Source: an uncultured Clostridia bacterium (GTDB lineage Bacteria > Bacillota > Clostridia > Oscillospirales > Acutalibacteraceae). Taken from it: 5,008 bases of DNA. The position numbers and the translations under genes are program-made. Shown in pieces: positions 4,744 through 5,008 of this stretch. The stretch's first letter is position 1, and each line of letters begins with the position of its first letter. Location: assembly GCA_946186535.1 (NCBI GenBank), contig CAMHNT010000164.1, positions 1-5,008 of the forward strand, read 5' to 3'. Under the pieces are notes generated by a model. It was not told where the DNA came from, made no database searches, and was given only the letters and a program-made list of their open reading frames with translations.

Positions 4744-5008
4744 CGGGAATTATAACGAATTTTTAATATTTATGAAAATACGTTTTTTCTGTGACATTTT
4801 TGTTAAAAGGTTTTTCGGGGATGAAAAACGGCAGTGTCAAAGGTGTATGAAACTTTTTCTATAATATACGAAAAGTTTCGTTTGGTTTGATGTGTACAAT
4901 ATCCGATATTTAAATTTTTTTAATGCATTTTATTTCTTTTAAATAATTATAGATGAATATACAATTGTATAAATATTTATGAAAAACAAATTTGACATTT
5001 TATGTATT
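4744..5008. other. AT-rich non-coding region at the window end
   Basis: I see no gene. A 9-base inverted repeat GAAACTTTT / AAAAGTTTC (4849-4857 and 4871-4879) encloses TATAAT (4860-4865). A perfect 14-base palindrome TATACAATTGTATA lies at 4958-4971. A consensus -35 hexamer TTGACA (4992-4997) lies near the edge; the -10 would fall outside the window. The region may hold regulatory sites for a gene beyond 5008. Confidence 0.4.

Overview
The window looks like chromosomal DNA of a spore-forming, low-to-moderate GC member of the Clostridia, probably near Ruminococcus/Oscillospiraceae. The reasons are a clear SpoIIID sporulation regulator, a holB-ricT gene pair as in Firmicutes, a clostridial-type 2[4Fe-4S] ferredoxin, AGGAGG-type ribosome binding sites and AT-rich intergenic DNA. 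The genus is an inference from gene content; no rRNA or other taxonomic marker is present. I see no phage, insertion sequence, CRISPR array, tRNA or defence system.

Layout. Bases 1-459 are non-coding. They hold a strong hairpin terminator (35-83), a dyad (91-111), two tandem copies of a roughly 52-base motif (236-287 and 309-360), a candidate LytTR operator (360-389) and a promoter (400-428). Bases 460-1356 are a two-gene + strand operon: a stand-alone LytTR DNA-binding regulator followed 9 bases later by a four-helix DUF3021 membrane protein. Bases 1370-1653 are a second copy of the upstream non-coding cassette, so the operon is bracketed by direct repeats with a 1,368-base period. The second copy carries the operon's terminator and stops at the terminator of the next gene.

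The - strand then carries a 56-residue ferredoxin (1714-1884), a RicT/PSP1-family protein (2089-2952) and the DNA polymerase III delta' subunit gene holB (3027-3899). holB and ricT probably form one operon read from a TTGCAA-17-TAAAAT promoter at 3928-3956; the ferredoxin has its own promoter of similar type. A long AT-rich intergenic region (3957-4284) separates holB from divergent spoIIID (4409-4687, + strand), which has a leader with two hairpins. The final 320 bases hold a terminator-like hairpin and AT-rich DNA with palindromes but no gene.

The two most interesting points are these. (1) Two 9-base direct repeats lie 12 bases apart just upstream of the -35 of the LytTR operon and fit the published LytTR binding consensus at 8 of 9 positions each, which suggests autoregulation of a regulator/membrane-protein pair resembling the streptococcal LytTR regulatory systems. 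(2) A roughly 52-base motif of unknown function occurs four times, in the two cassette copies (once as a tandem pair) and immediately before the spoIIID start codon.
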